Below, piece by piece: positions 35,800 to 44,864 of a stretch of 64,000 bases of DNA. The notes below the pieces were generated by a model that was not told where the DNA came from, ran no database searches, and saw nothing but the letters and a program-made list of their open reading frames with translations. Made by a program: the position numbers and the translations under genes. The stretch spans positions 20,255 through 84,254 of the forward strand of contig FNCM01000010.1 in the NCBI GenBank assembly GCA_900100835.1, written 5' to 3'. Numbering within the stretch: the first letter of the stretch is position 1; each line of letters starts with the position of its first letter. Source of the stretch: Selenomonas sp. WCT3 (GTDB taxonomy: Bacteria > Bacillota > Negativicutes > Selenomonadales > Selenomonadaceae).

Positions 35800-37130
35800 T
35801 ATTTCCTCCGCATTCTGGCAATGAAGAATCCATCGGTTCCATCCACCTGGGGGTAGAGCTGAATCATCTTCTCATCACGCTTTTCTCCCGGCAGGAAGGA
35901 ACCGGTTTTTTCCAAATAAAATTCCGGATTCTCTGCTAAAAACGCCGTTACAACTTCTTGGTTTTCCTGGGGCTCAATGGTGCAGGTGCTGTATACCAAA
36001 ACACCGCCGTCCTTGACAGCCTGGGCCGCACTTTTAAGAATTTCCAACTGCAGCGCCGGCAGAGCGTCGATTTCCTCCGCCGTCTTATTCCAACGGGCAT
36101 CGGGCTTCCGCCGCAGTACCCCCAGCCCCGAGCAGGGAGCATCCACTAAAACCCGGTCAGCCATGGCCTGGTATTCTTCCCCCACCTCCCGGGCGTCCAG
36201 CAGATCCGTCTCGATAATCGAAATTCCCAGGCGCGCGGCATTCTCTTCAATGCGCGCCAATTTATGCTCGTAGATATCCCCCGCGACAATCCGGCCCTTG
36301 TCCTGCATCAGCGCTGCCAGATGCGTTGTCTTGCCCCCGGGCGCGCTGCAACAGTCAATGATAAACTCACCAGGCTGCGGGTCTACCACATGGGCCACCA
36401 GCATGGAGCTTTCGTCCTGAACCTGACAAAGACCCTGCTGCAAGGGCAATAAGTCATCCAGGGAACCATGTTTCGTGATGATGAGGCCCTCCGGAGTCCA
36501 GGCAGATTCGCTAGCCTCAGCTCCAGCCTGCACCAGCGCTGCCTGCAATTCTTTGCGGCTGCCCTTTAGCGTATTCGTTCGCACCGACAATGGAGCCTCG
36601 CTATTGTTAAAGAAACAAAGATCTCTGGCACCATGAAAGCCAAATTCCTTCACCCAGCGTTTTACCAGCCAGTACGGGTGCATGCTCTTAAGAGCCAATT
36701 CCTCCACACTGTGCCCCTTGCCACTGGGGAATGTTGCCTTTTCCGGTTCGCGCACGGCGGTGCGGAGCACGGCATTGACAAACTTGGCCGTACCCATATT
36801 GCTGTACTTTTTTGTCAGCTCCACCGCCGTATTGCAGGCTGCCGAAACCGGCACTTTATCGAGGTAAAAAATCTGATAGATACCCAGGCGCAAAATATCA
36901 CGGACCATCGGCTCGATTTTCTTTAGGGGACGGTTCACATAACGGCGCAAAATCCAATCCAGCGTATCACCGGCCTTTACGGCACCGTAAACCAGTTCCG
37001 TCACAAAACGGCGGTCCATATCCGAAAGGTCTGCCCGGCGCAATTCCCGCGCCAGGGCCACATTGGCATAGGCCCCCTTCTCGTGTACCTCATGTAAAAT
37101 TCTAACCGCGGTATTACGCGCTTTATCCAT
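35799..37130 (-). CDS. rsmB: 16S rRNA m5C967 methyltransferase
   Basis: About 443 residues from the ATG at 37130, which has AGAGGAGG 6 bases upstream. An N-terminal NusB-like RNA-binding domain (about 1-150) is followed by a SAM methyltransferase domain with FIIDCCSAPGGKTTHLA, the catalytic cysteine in VLVDAPCSGLGVLRRKPD and the C-terminal LVYSTCTIEPQENQEVV. Located in the standard fmt-rsmB-rlmN order, with a DUF116 gene inserted. Confidence 0.96.
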   Translation of the reverse strand: MDKARNTAVRILHEVHEKGAYANVALARELRRADLSDMDRRFVTELVYGAVKAGDTLDWILRRYVNRPLKKIEPMVRDILRLGIYQIFYLDKVPVSAACNTAVELTKKYSNMGTAKFVNAVLRTAVREPEKATFPSGKGHSVEELALKSMHPYWLVKRWVKEFGFHGARDLCFFNNSEAPLSVRTNTLKGSRKELQAALVQAGAEASESAWTPEGLIITKHGSLDDLLPLQQGLCQVQDESSMLVAHVVDPQPGEFIIDCCSAPGGKTTHLAALMQDKGRIVAGDIYEHKLARIEENAARLGISIIETDLLDAREVGEEYQAMADRVLVDAPCSGLGVLRRKPDARWNKTAEEIDALPALQLEILKSAAQAVKDGGVLVYSTCTIEPQENQEVVTAFLAENPEFYLEKTGSFLPGEKRDEKMIQLYPQVDGTDGFFIARMRRK

Positions 37131-37156
37131 AAAATCCTCCTCTGTGGATTTAGCTC

Positions 37157-37963
37157 TCAATCCTTTTCCTTAGGAAGTATAATCTTTTCCAGCTGGGCTT
37201 TTACTTCCTCGATGTCCACATGGGTGTTATAGCACGGCCCATTGGGACGGATGTTTAGAACCCCCACTGCTGGCAGTGGGTATACATCCTGAATGCCACT
37301 CATAAGGTCCCGTTCACAGGCAATGGCCAGCACAGCCTTTGGCCGCATCTTATAAATGATTTGCCGGGCCAGCGTGCCTCCTGTAGCGACAAAAAAGTGA
37401 AAACCCATTTCCTCTGAAAGGGTCACGAGAGCCCCGATATCACAGCCGCCACAACGCTTGCAATTCCCCGGGTCGCGGGTAATCTTATGAGGACAGGTTG
37501 CCAGCTGCAGGCAATGGGGAGTCACCACCAGCAGACGATTGGCCGGCACACGAATCCCCATGCGGTTAAACATCCGGTTACTCGTGGCGATAAAGGAACC
37601 TTCCAAACGGCGCTTACTAATGCCAAACAACTTGGCCAGCCGCACCGACACCGGAAATAACAGATTGACCAGTTCGTAGGTCTGCCGCTGCAAAAGGGGC
37701 AGATAAGGCCAATCGGACACCGCCAATCCCATATTCAATATTCCCAGCCACGAAATTACCACACTGACGGCAAAGATGCCGCCGACAATAGTCGGCAGCA
37801 CCTTTGCGATGTTGGCAAGCCCCGGGTTGGCAATATACCAAATACCGTAGAGCAATGCCGCCGCCAGCACCGCCGCCAGCGACAGCATACCGAGGAACAA
37901 CCGCTTCTTCGGCCGCCCCGGGATCACGATTTTCTTTTTTTTCTGTTTGGATTGATCTGTCAT
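37157..37963 (-). CDS. DUF116 membrane protein
   Basis: 268 residues. A basic N-terminus is followed by two membrane segments (about 25-47 and 57-80) and a cytoplasmic cysteine-rich part: HCLQLATCPHKIT, NCKRCGGCDIG, ACERDL and GPCYNT (about 150-260), suggesting a bound metal or iron-sulfur cluster. The DUF116 family has no established function. It sits between fmt and rsmB, as in many Clostridia and Negativicutes. It starts with GGAGG 7 bases before the ATG. Confidence 0.88.
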   Translation of the reverse strand: MTDQSKQKKKKIVIPGRPKKRLFLGMLSLAAVLAAALLYGIWYIANPGLANIAKVLPTIVGGIFAVSVVISWLGILNMGLAVSDWPYLPLLQRQTYELVNLLFPVSVRLAKLFGISKRRLEGSFIATSNRMFNRMGIRVPANRLLVVTPHCLQLATCPHKITRDPGNCKRCGGCDIGALVTLSEEMGFHFFVATGGTLARQIIYKMRPKAVLAIACERDLMSGIQDVYPLPAVGVLNIRPNGPCYNTHVDIEEVKAQLEKIILPKEKD

Positions 37964-38026
37964 TGTCTACCTCCAACAAATCTCACCCGAAAAGAATTCC
38001 TGCTTCCCTTCATCGTAAAAATCCCA

Positions 38027-38962
38027 TCAAACAAAAGCCGCCGGCAGGCTGATGCCATGTCCATTAAGATAATCGGCAGCCTTCATCTTTTTCTTACCCG
38101 GTGCCTGAAGCTCCACGATCTGCAAGAGTTCGTCCCCCGCAGCCACCCAAAGGCCTTCCTTCTTGTCGGCCTTGACGATGGTTCCCGGCACCGCCGAAGC
38201 CTTCTGCCCCGTCAACTTCGTCAGCCAGATTTTGTATTTCTTATCATCCATTTCCGTAAAAGCCCCCGGCCAGGAATTTAAGCCCCGGACGAGATTGTGA
38301 ATCTCCTGGGCTGGTTTTGACCAGTCAATATGCCCGGTTTCCTTGGTCAGCATGGGCGCATAGTTCGACTCTCCCGTCTGAGGGGTACGCACCAGAGTGC
38401 CATTGGAAAGCTGCTCCAGCGTATCCATGAGGACGCCAGCTCCCATAGCCATAAGACTGTCATGAACCTCCTCTAAGGTCATATCCGGCCCAATGGGAAG
38501 CTCTTTTTTCAGCAACATATCCCCCGTATCGAGGCCGGCATCCATGAACATGGTGGTCACGCCGGTTTTTTCTTCCCCGTTGATGACACACCACTGCATG
38601 GGCGCCGCCCCACGATAACGCGGCAAAAGGGAGGCATGAACGTTGATGCAGCCGTATTCCGGAATATCCAAAATGCGCTGGGATAAAATCTGTCCAAAGG
38701 CAACGACTACCATCAAGTCCGGGTTGAGTTCTTCCAGCTTAGCCGTAAACTCCTCCGTCTTGATTTTCTCCGGCTGGTATACCACCAGACCATGTTCTAC
38801 CGCCCAAGCCTTTACCGGCGACGGCATGAGTTTCTGCCCGCGCCCCCGCGGCTTATCCGGCTGCGTAATGACGCCGATAACTTCGCATTCCTTATGCAGT
38901 GCCTCAAGGCACGGGACAGCAAATTCCGGCGTGCCCATAAATACTACGCGAAACTTCTTCAA
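38027..38962 (-). CDS. fmt: Methionyl-tRNA formyltransferase
   Basis: 311 residues. Formylates initiator Met-tRNA. Family residues: N-terminal VVFMGTPEFAVPCLEAL, the folate site with NVHASLLPRYRGAAPMQW, and GVTTMFMDAGLDTGDML. A C-terminal OB-like domain follows (about 205-311). It overlaps def by 4 bases, the classic def-fmt pair. A 64-base gap separates it from the DUF116 gene. Confidence 0.97.
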   Translation of the reverse strand: MKKFRVVFMGTPEFAVPCLEALHKECEVIGVITQPDKPRGRGQKLMPSPVKAWAVEHGLVVYQPEKIKTEEFTAKLEELNPDLMVVVAFGQILSQRILDIPEYGCINVHASLLPRYRGAAPMQWCVINGEEKTGVTTMFMDAGLDTGDMLLKKELPIGPDMTLEEVHDSLMAMGAGVLMDTLEQLSNGTLVRTPQTGESNYAPMLTKETGHIDWSKPAQEIHNLVRGLNSWPGAFTEMDDKKYKIWLTKLTGQKASAVPGTIVKADKKEGLWVAAGDELLQIVELQAPGKKKMKAADYLNGHGISLPAAFV

Positions 38963-39426
38963 GCCTGATTCCCCCTATGAATGCTCTGTGCGATATCAAT
39001 AAAGAGCTGGCCCTCCAAGTGGTCAAGCTCATGCTGAATGCAGCGAGCCAGCAGTCCCGTTGCGGTCACGCGCTGCTTTTTTCCCCGGCGGTTCAAAAAT
39101 TCCACCTTAACCTTCGCAGCCCGCTCTACTTCGCCATAAATATCGGGAACCGAAAGACACCCCTCCGTATCGGTCTCCGTCCCCTCGCGGAAGGTAATAA
39201 CCGGATTGATGAGCTCCAGCAGACCGTGTTCGTCCTGACAGTCGATGACCACCAGACGGATTGCCCTGCCCACCTGCGGAGCAGCAATACCAACGCCATT
39301 GCTCTCATACATGGTTTCTGCCATATCATCCAGGAGTTTTTTCAGCTGCTTGTCGATTTTCTCCACCGGCGCACAGACCTCTTTTAATACCGGATCGCCT
39401 GCCTTTTTGATATCCAATAAAGCCAT
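38959..39426 (-). CDS. def: Peptide deformylase
   Basis: 155-residue metalloenzyme that removes the formyl group from new proteins. The three conserved motifs are GVGIAAPQVG, EGCLSVPDIYG (metal cysteine) and QHELDHLEGQLF (HExxH with both metal histidines). Type I deformylase length. It is coupled to fmt. Confidence 0.97.
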   Translation of the reverse strand: MALLDIKKAGDPVLKEVCAPVEKIDKQLKKLLDDMAETMYESNGVGIAAPQVGRAIRLVVIDCQDEHGLLELINPVITFREGTETDTEGCLSVPDIYGEVERAAKVKVEFLNRRGKKQRVTATGLLARCIQHELDHLEGQLFIDIAQSIHRGNQA

Positions 39427-39449
39427 AAATTATCCTTTTTCCTTTCTCT

Positions 39450-40289
39450 TTATGAATGAACTGTATTCTTCTCCGTCAATTTCAATCGATAGATGCGCAG
39501 GGCATTCTCATAGAATACCGCTTCCCAATATTTCTCCGGGATAATCTCCTTGGTAAAGGCGATATAATCGCCAAGATTTGCCAGGGGCCAATCGGTGCCA
39601 AACATGAAGCGGTCGTAACACTCCAGGTATTCCAGCCAGCCCCTCATCCGTTCAATATAGAACTGCTTCTTTTGGCAAAAAGCGGCAAAATCGGGAATCT
39701 TTCCCGTGAGAATCCCCGACAGGTCTGCCGTGACATTGGGATTTTTCTCCATTACCGCTGCTGCATCTTCAAACCAAGGCTCACCGAAATGGCACATGAC
39801 AAAATTCACCTTGCGGAACTTCACCGCTGCCTCATCCATAACCATCGGGTGGCTGTATTTCAGCAGGGCATTATTGGTGGCCGTCAGCCCCATATGAACT
39901 GCTACCGGCTTGTCATATTTCTCCGCCAATTCATAGAAGGGCTTCAAACAATCCTCATAGATATAGAAGTAATTGTAGCCTGGATAGAGTTTTAATCCCA
40001 CACATCGGGGATTCTGGAAATGCTGTTCCAGCAAAGCGGCCTGCTGGCGTATCGTCGCCCGGTCAAAGCCTTCCCGGCTGTCAATGCCAGCGCAGTAACT
40101 CACAAAGGGCGGATAATCCGGGGATAAATCCCAAAGAGGTCGATTCCCCATGACAATCCCATGAACCATACCATGTATCCGATACTGTTCCATTAAGTGT
40201 CCACTATTGTTTTCATGGCCAGCGGCCTTGGCGATAACATCAAAATAGGCATCATCGCCAAAATGAAAATGCGCATCGATAATTTTCAT
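39450..40289 (-). CDS. Amidohydrolase-family protein (TIM barrel)
   Basis: 279 residues. The metal-type motif IDAHFHFGDDAYFD opens the protein (about residues 4-17). Further on are KLYPGYNYFYIYE, PVAVHMGLTATNNALLKYSHP, NFVMCHFGEPW and DRFMFGTDWPLANLGDY, all typical of amidohydrolase-2 (PF04909-like) enzymes. The substrate is not known. It lies 10 bases after pepT and 23 bases before def, so it is probably cotranscribed with both. Confidence 0.8.
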   Translation of the reverse strand: MKIIDAHFHFGDDAYFDVIAKAAGHENNSGHLMEQYRIHGMVHGIVMGNRPLWDLSPDYPPFVSYCAGIDSREGFDRATIRQQAALLEQHFQNPRCVGLKLYPGYNYFYIYEDCLKPFYELAEKYDKPVAVHMGLTATNNALLKYSHPMVMDEAAVKFRKVNFVMCHFGEPWFEDAAAVMEKNPNVTADLSGILTGKIPDFAAFCQKKQFYIERMRGWLEYLECYDRFMFGTDWPLANLGDYIAFTKEIIPEKYWEAVFYENALRIYRLKLTEKNTVHS

Positions 40290-40298
40290 AACGATTCC

Positions 40299-41549
40299 TT
40301 ATTTCTTTAACGCTGCCGCTCCAACTGCAATGCCTAGAACCGTCTCCCCAGCCTTTTTGAGGGAGTTCAGCGGCAAATACTCAAAGCGGCCGTGGAAGTT
40401 GGCACCACCCGTGAAGATATTCGGGCAGGGAAGCCCCATGAAGGACAGCCGGGCGCCATCCGTACCACCGCGGATTGGCTGCACATCCGGCGTAACGCCT
40501 GCAGCTTCCATTGCCTGCTTAGCCAATTCCACTACATACATATTGCCATCTTCGATTTTCTCTAACATATTGAAATATACGTCATGGGGTGTCACTTCCA
40601 CGGTGCCTTCACCATATTTCTTGTTGAAGAAATCCGCCATGTCGTCTAAATAAGCCTTGCGCTGCTCAAATTTCTGACGGCTGTGATCGCGGACCAGCAT
40701 GTTCATGGTGCACTGTTCCACGCCACCGGTTATCTTATAGACATGGAAGAAGCCCTCGTAACCTTCCGTATACTCTGGTTTTTCCCCAGCCGGCAGCAGC
40801 TGCTGCCACTCCGCAGCCAGCGTAATGGCATTAATCATCTTGCCCTTGGCATCTCCCGTATGGACGCTGCGCCCATGGAAGGTAATGACCGGATTGGCAG
40901 CATTGAAATTCTCATACTCAAGGCCGCCCAGCTCTCCGCCGTCGATGGTGTAAGCAAAATCAGCCCCAAACTTTTCCACATCGAAACGGTCGGCACTGCG
41001 CCCCGTCTCCTCATCCGGCGTAAAGCCTACGCGAATCTTGCCATGCCTGATTTCTGGATGATTTACCAAATACTCCATGGCACTGACGATAGCCGTTACC
41101 CCAGCTTTGTCATCAGCCCCCAAAAGGGTCGTGCCATCGGTAAACATAATGTCCTGGCCTTTATATTTGAGAACCTCTGGAAAGTCCTTCGTGGAAAACA
41201 CAACGGGGCCATTTTCATTGAGAACGATATCCTTGCCATCGTAATCCTTGACAATCTGCGGTTTAATCGGACCGCCAGCAGCATCCGGGCTCGTATCCAC
41301 GTGAGCGATAAAGCCAACTACCGGGGCATCCGCCGCTCCGTTTGCCGGCAGCGTCGCCATAACATAACCATGATTGTCCAGATCCACTTCCGTAAGGCCA
41401 ATAGCTTTCAATTCTTCAGCGAGATGTTTCGACAAGACCATCTGTCCCGGCGTACTGGGGCAAGCTTTGTCATTTTCCTCATCAGACTGCGTGTCAAAGC
41501 CGATGTAGTCCTTAAAACGTTTTACCATTACATCCATATCTAATTCCAT
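40299..41549 (-). CDS. pepT: Peptidase T (tripeptide aminopeptidase)
   Basis: 416-residue M20B zinc peptidase that removes the N-terminal residue of tripeptides. Metal and catalytic motifs are GFIAHVDTSPDAAG, TTLLGADDKAGVTAIV, GFTPDEETGRSADRFD and the late RGGTDGARLSFMGLPCPNIFTGG (in part). Full length. A good promoter lies at 41591-41619, so it probably starts the long operon that runs to about 24.9 kb. Confidence 0.97.
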   Translation of the reverse strand: MELDMDVMVKRFKDYIGFDTQSDEENDKACPSTPGQMVLSKHLAEELKAIGLTEVDLDNHGYVMATLPANGAADAPVVGFIAHVDTSPDAAGGPIKPQIVKDYDGKDIVLNENGPVVFSTKDFPEVLKYKGQDIMFTDGTTLLGADDKAGVTAIVSAMEYLVNHPEIRHGKIRVGFTPDEETGRSADRFDVEKFGADFAYTIDGGELGGLEYENFNAANPVITFHGRSVHTGDAKGKMINAITLAAEWQQLLPAGEKPEYTEGYEGFFHVYKITGGVEQCTMNMLVRDHSRQKFEQRKAYLDDMADFFNKKYGEGTVEVTPHDVYFNMLEKIEDGNMYVVELAKQAMEAAGVTPDVQPIRGGTDGARLSFMGLPCPNIFTGGANFHGRFEYLPLNSLKKAGETVLGIAVGAAALKK

Positions 41550-41590
41550 GGATAAACACCTCGATTGATCTTTTATTCATACATCCCTAT

Positions 41591-41619
41591 ATTATATCAT
41601 TCTCCCTAGAAAATGTCAT
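41591..41619 (-). promoter_or_regulatory. Promoter of pepT and the downstream cluster
   Basis: -35 ATGACA (41614-41619, 5 of 6), 17-base spacer, -10 TATAAT (41591-41596) on the minus strand, in the 91-base gap after the helicase gene. Confidence 0.72.
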
Positions 41620-41640
41620 CCGGCCAGAAACACCACTTCG

Positions 41641-44600
41641 TCATTCCACCACCAGCTTATTCGTCGTCTTCAAGAACTTCGCCGGGATGGGGTCGTCAAG
41701 TTTCCAAATGATACGCACGGGTTTGCTGCCAGAGTGACTGACGTAATTGGCTGTCCCTAGGAACATAAAGGGCGCAGCACCTGCAGCATTTTCCTTATAT
41801 TCACGGACGAAGAGCAAAATCTGATGTTTGTTTTCTTTATGCTGGAAATAACGCTTTGCTGTCGGCGAAGTATCGGAAGTCGTACTCTGCGACTCCCAAT
41901 GAAATAACCATTCACTCATCGAATAGTCCTGATACATCGTCGAAGGGGAATAATCCTTTTCGCTCTTGTTCAGCGTGATCAGGAAGATGTCGCAATGTTT
42001 CTCCTTGTGATAGTAGACGCCTTGCCGCAGGGTTGTCGGTTTAAACATATCCATGGCCGCACAGAGCTGGTCACGGGTATAGTGGCAATGCACCTCCAGG
42101 GGGCAATCGAAGGACAACCGATTCGGCATGCCAATAACCTGCAAATGATGCAAACGATAAGCGGCAATTTCCTGAATCTCTGCTAACATGGTCGGATTTT
42201 CCCCCAAGCTTTGCAGCCGCTCATAAATCTGTTCCCGTGCCGATCCCTCCGCAAGGCTATCGTTCCAAATCGTATAATAGGTCATCTGCAGCAGCCGCTC
42301 TTCCCGGGCCGAGAAGTGATTCACCGAAAGATTCGAAAGCTCTGGCAAAATCTGCAATAAGAACCGCAGCCACTCGGCTGAATCAATGGCAGCAAACCGT
42401 GAGCAAGCCGCTGTGAGCTTTTCTTCCGCAGGTTCCACGAAGTTTGGCAATACCTCTGCCAGTACACAAAGGCGATGAAAAGATACCTTGGCACCCTTGC
42501 AATATATCTTTTCCATATCCAGCTTGTAATAACACAAAAAGTTTTCCAACGTCAACGGCATTCCTGCCTCCTGGGAGAACTCCCGGATTTTCTGCACCAG
42601 ACCCCGTCTGTTGTTCAGCTGCCCTTTGATGTTATCCAGTACAAACTGCTGGGCTTTTTCTTCAAGCTGAATGTAGCAGCCATGGGGTACCGAAGTAATG
42701 CCCGTGCGAATTTCCTCTGCCACCCCACGACGGGTATTTCCCAGCAAAGCCCGGAACTTTTCCTCAAAACGATATTTTTTATTGGCCTGACCGATGAAAT
42801 CCAGCACCGTCAAGCAATCTTTATCATCGGCCAGCCGCAGACCGCGGCCAAGCTGCTGCAAAAAAATAGTAAGGGACTCTGTGGGCCGCAAAAACAAAAT
42901 CGTATCGATATTGGGAATATCCACACCCTCATTGTACAAATCCACTACAAAGATAAACCGGATATTTCCCTGCTGCAAGGCCGTTTTAGCCTCTCGCCGC
43001 ACGTCATCCGGACTAAGCCCCGATAAATCGATAGAAGGGATATTCTGTTCATTAAAGAAATCGGCCATAAACTTGGCGTGTTCCCGGGAAACACAGAACC
43101 CAACGCCGTGAACTTCCATAAGATTGGTTACATAGCGCTTGACACTCTGAATAATCAAATGGGCCCGCCGGCGTGCCTTTTCATGTTCAAATACGTAGAC
43201 GCGATTGAGCTCACTCCGGCGATAACTGCCACGCTCCCATTGGAGCGAAGACAGGTCTACCACATCGGTGACGCCAAAATAGTGAAAGTGGCAAAGCATC
43301 CCCCGCTCAATAGCCTCGGGCAGCCGAAGCTCCGTGGCAATATGACCGCCAAAATACTTGGTAATGTCCTGCCCATCCATGCGCTCCGGCGTCGCCGTGA
43401 GTCCCAATAAGATTTTAGGCTGGTAGTAGCTAAGTAATTCCTGATAGGAAGGCGATGCCGCATGGTGGGCTTCGTCAATTACGATATAGTCATAAGCAGT
43501 TGCCGTTGTCATATGAGACCAAGCCTGCGCATTGAAAGTCTGAATTGACATGAATAAATGCTCGAATTCCGACTGGGTCTGCGGCCTCGATGTACCCACA
43601 AATTTCCCGCCGAAATTTGCATCCTGTAAAATTGCCTGAAAGCATTGGCGGCTTTGATCTAAAATTTCCTCGCGATGGGCGATAAAAAGCAGGCGGTTGG
43701 GCTTTCCAGGATTTTGCTCACAAAACCGCTTATAATCAAAGGCTGCCAGCACCGTTTTTCCCGTTCCCGTTGCCGCCACCACCAAATTGCGGAAATTTCC
43801 TTGAATCTTGCGGTCAATCTGAAGTTCATCCAGCATCTGACGCTGATACGCATAGGGACGGATGGTAAATAAATAGGCCCTGGCTTTCTCACGGAAGCAA
43901 TCAGGATGACGTTCCCGCTCAATTGCAGCATTTAAATAATCATGATTAGCCTGCGTATACGGTTCAAAATCCGGCGAATGCCAATAGGAATTAAAGGTCG
44001 CCTTTACCTTATTCATGGTCGCCGGTGAATCATACGCCGTAATCTTAACATTCCATTCGAGCCCATTTGAAATAGCTGCATGGGACAAATTGGAAGAACC
44101 GATATACGCCGTGTCATAACCAGTATCCCGATAAAAAATATACGCCTTGGCATGCAGGCGCGTACGCTTCGTATCATAGGATATGCGCACGGAAGAATTC
44201 ATAAGCTCTGCCAACTTGTCGATGGCCTTTACATCTGTTGCCCCCATATACGAAGTGGCAATCAGCCGCAGCTGGCCCCCTCGACGGCTAAAGGATTCCA
44301 GCTCCTCCATAATCATGACCAGCCCGCTCCATTTGATAAAGGACACCAGCATGTCAATGCGGTCGGCTGATAAGATTTCCTTTTTTAATTCATGAAACAT
44401 AGAGGGCTCTTTTTGTGCCCCGGTAAAGAGGGAGGTTTCAATCAACGAAGTCTCGGGACGCGGCAACTCACACTTCTTTTTCACCTGCTGCAACGAATTT
44501 TCCGGTGCAATTCCCAATAGCTGCCGGCCAGCCCCTTCTACGAGTTCATGCTGCAAATCCTCATTTTCGGTTCTGGCCTTTATCAACGCAATAATATCAT

Positions 44601-44838
44601 TGGCCAGTGCAATTTGAGCGGTAAGCCGCTCTGCCTTATCATGCTGATCCGCAGTATGATCCAAGCCCTTCTTGATGATATCCTTTAGATACCCCGTCAG
44701 AATAACCGAAGCTTCTTCTTCATCCATCTTATCGATTTCAACACGGTTCGCAGCAATTTTTTCTAACCCCTGGGCAACTCCCTCATTGATAACCTGTTCA
44801 TATATGCCAGGCGCTAAGTCTTTTTTCATGCCAAACAC
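41641..44838 (-). CDS. PLD-nuclease-like / SF2 helicase / DUF3427 protein
   Basis: 1065 residues. Domains in order: a helical N-terminus (about 1-125); a phospholipase-D-like domain with H229-x-K231 and GSSN at 247-250 (about 145-290); an SF2 helicase with Walker A ATGTGKT (356-362), DEAH (455-458), TAT (481-483) and QQLGRGLR (661-668); then a C-terminal DUF3427 region with MYQDYSMSEWLFHWESQS near residue 960. All helicase motifs are intact. Proteins of this kind are scattered in bacteria, often in genomic islands, and are suspected of acting on foreign or damaged DNA; that role is inference. It is 26 bases downstream of the 532-residue protein and is surely in its operon. Confidence 0.88.
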   Translation of the reverse strand: MFGMKKDLAPGIYEQVINEGVAQGLEKIAANRVEIDKMDEEEASVILTGYLKDIIKKGLDHTADQHDKAERLTAQIALANDIIALIKARTENEDLQHELVEGAGRQLLGIAPENSLQQVKKKCELPRPETSLIETSLFTGAQKEPSMFHELKKEILSADRIDMLVSFIKWSGLVMIMEELESFSRRGGQLRLIATSYMGATDVKAIDKLAELMNSSVRISYDTKRTRLHAKAYIFYRDTGYDTAYIGSSNLSHAAISNGLEWNVKITAYDSPATMNKVKATFNSYWHSPDFEPYTQANHDYLNAAIERERHPDCFREKARAYLFTIRPYAYQRQMLDELQIDRKIQGNFRNLVVAATGTGKTVLAAFDYKRFCEQNPGKPNRLLFIAHREEILDQSRQCFQAILQDANFGGKFVGTSRPQTQSEFEHLFMSIQTFNAQAWSHMTTATAYDYIVIDEAHHAASPSYQELLSYYQPKILLGLTATPERMDGQDITKYFGGHIATELRLPEAIERGMLCHFHYFGVTDVVDLSSLQWERGSYRRSELNRVYVFEHEKARRRAHLIIQSVKRYVTNLMEVHGVGFCVSREHAKFMADFFNEQNIPSIDLSGLSPDDVRREAKTALQQGNIRFIFVVDLYNEGVDIPNIDTILFLRPTESLTIFLQQLGRGLRLADDKDCLTVLDFIGQANKKYRFEEKFRALLGNTRRGVAEEIRTGITSVPHGCYIQLEEKAQQFVLDNIKGQLNNRRGLVQKIREFSQEAGMPLTLENFLCYYKLDMEKIYCKGAKVSFHRLCVLAEVLPNFVEPAEEKLTAACSRFAAIDSAEWLRFLLQILPELSNLSVNHFSAREERLLQMTYYTIWNDSLAEGSAREQIYERLQSLGENPTMLAEIQEIAAYRLHHLQVIGMPNRLSFDCPLEVHCHYTRDQLCAAMDMFKPTTLRQGVYYHKEKHCDIFLITLNKSEKDYSPSTMYQDYSMSEWLFHWESQSTTSDTSPTAKRYFQHKENKHQILLFVREYKENAAGAAPFMFLGTANYVSHSGSKPVRIIWKLDDPIPAKFLKTTNKLVVE

Positions 44839-44864
44839 CTCTTTACGGCAAAATCATTCTGCCA

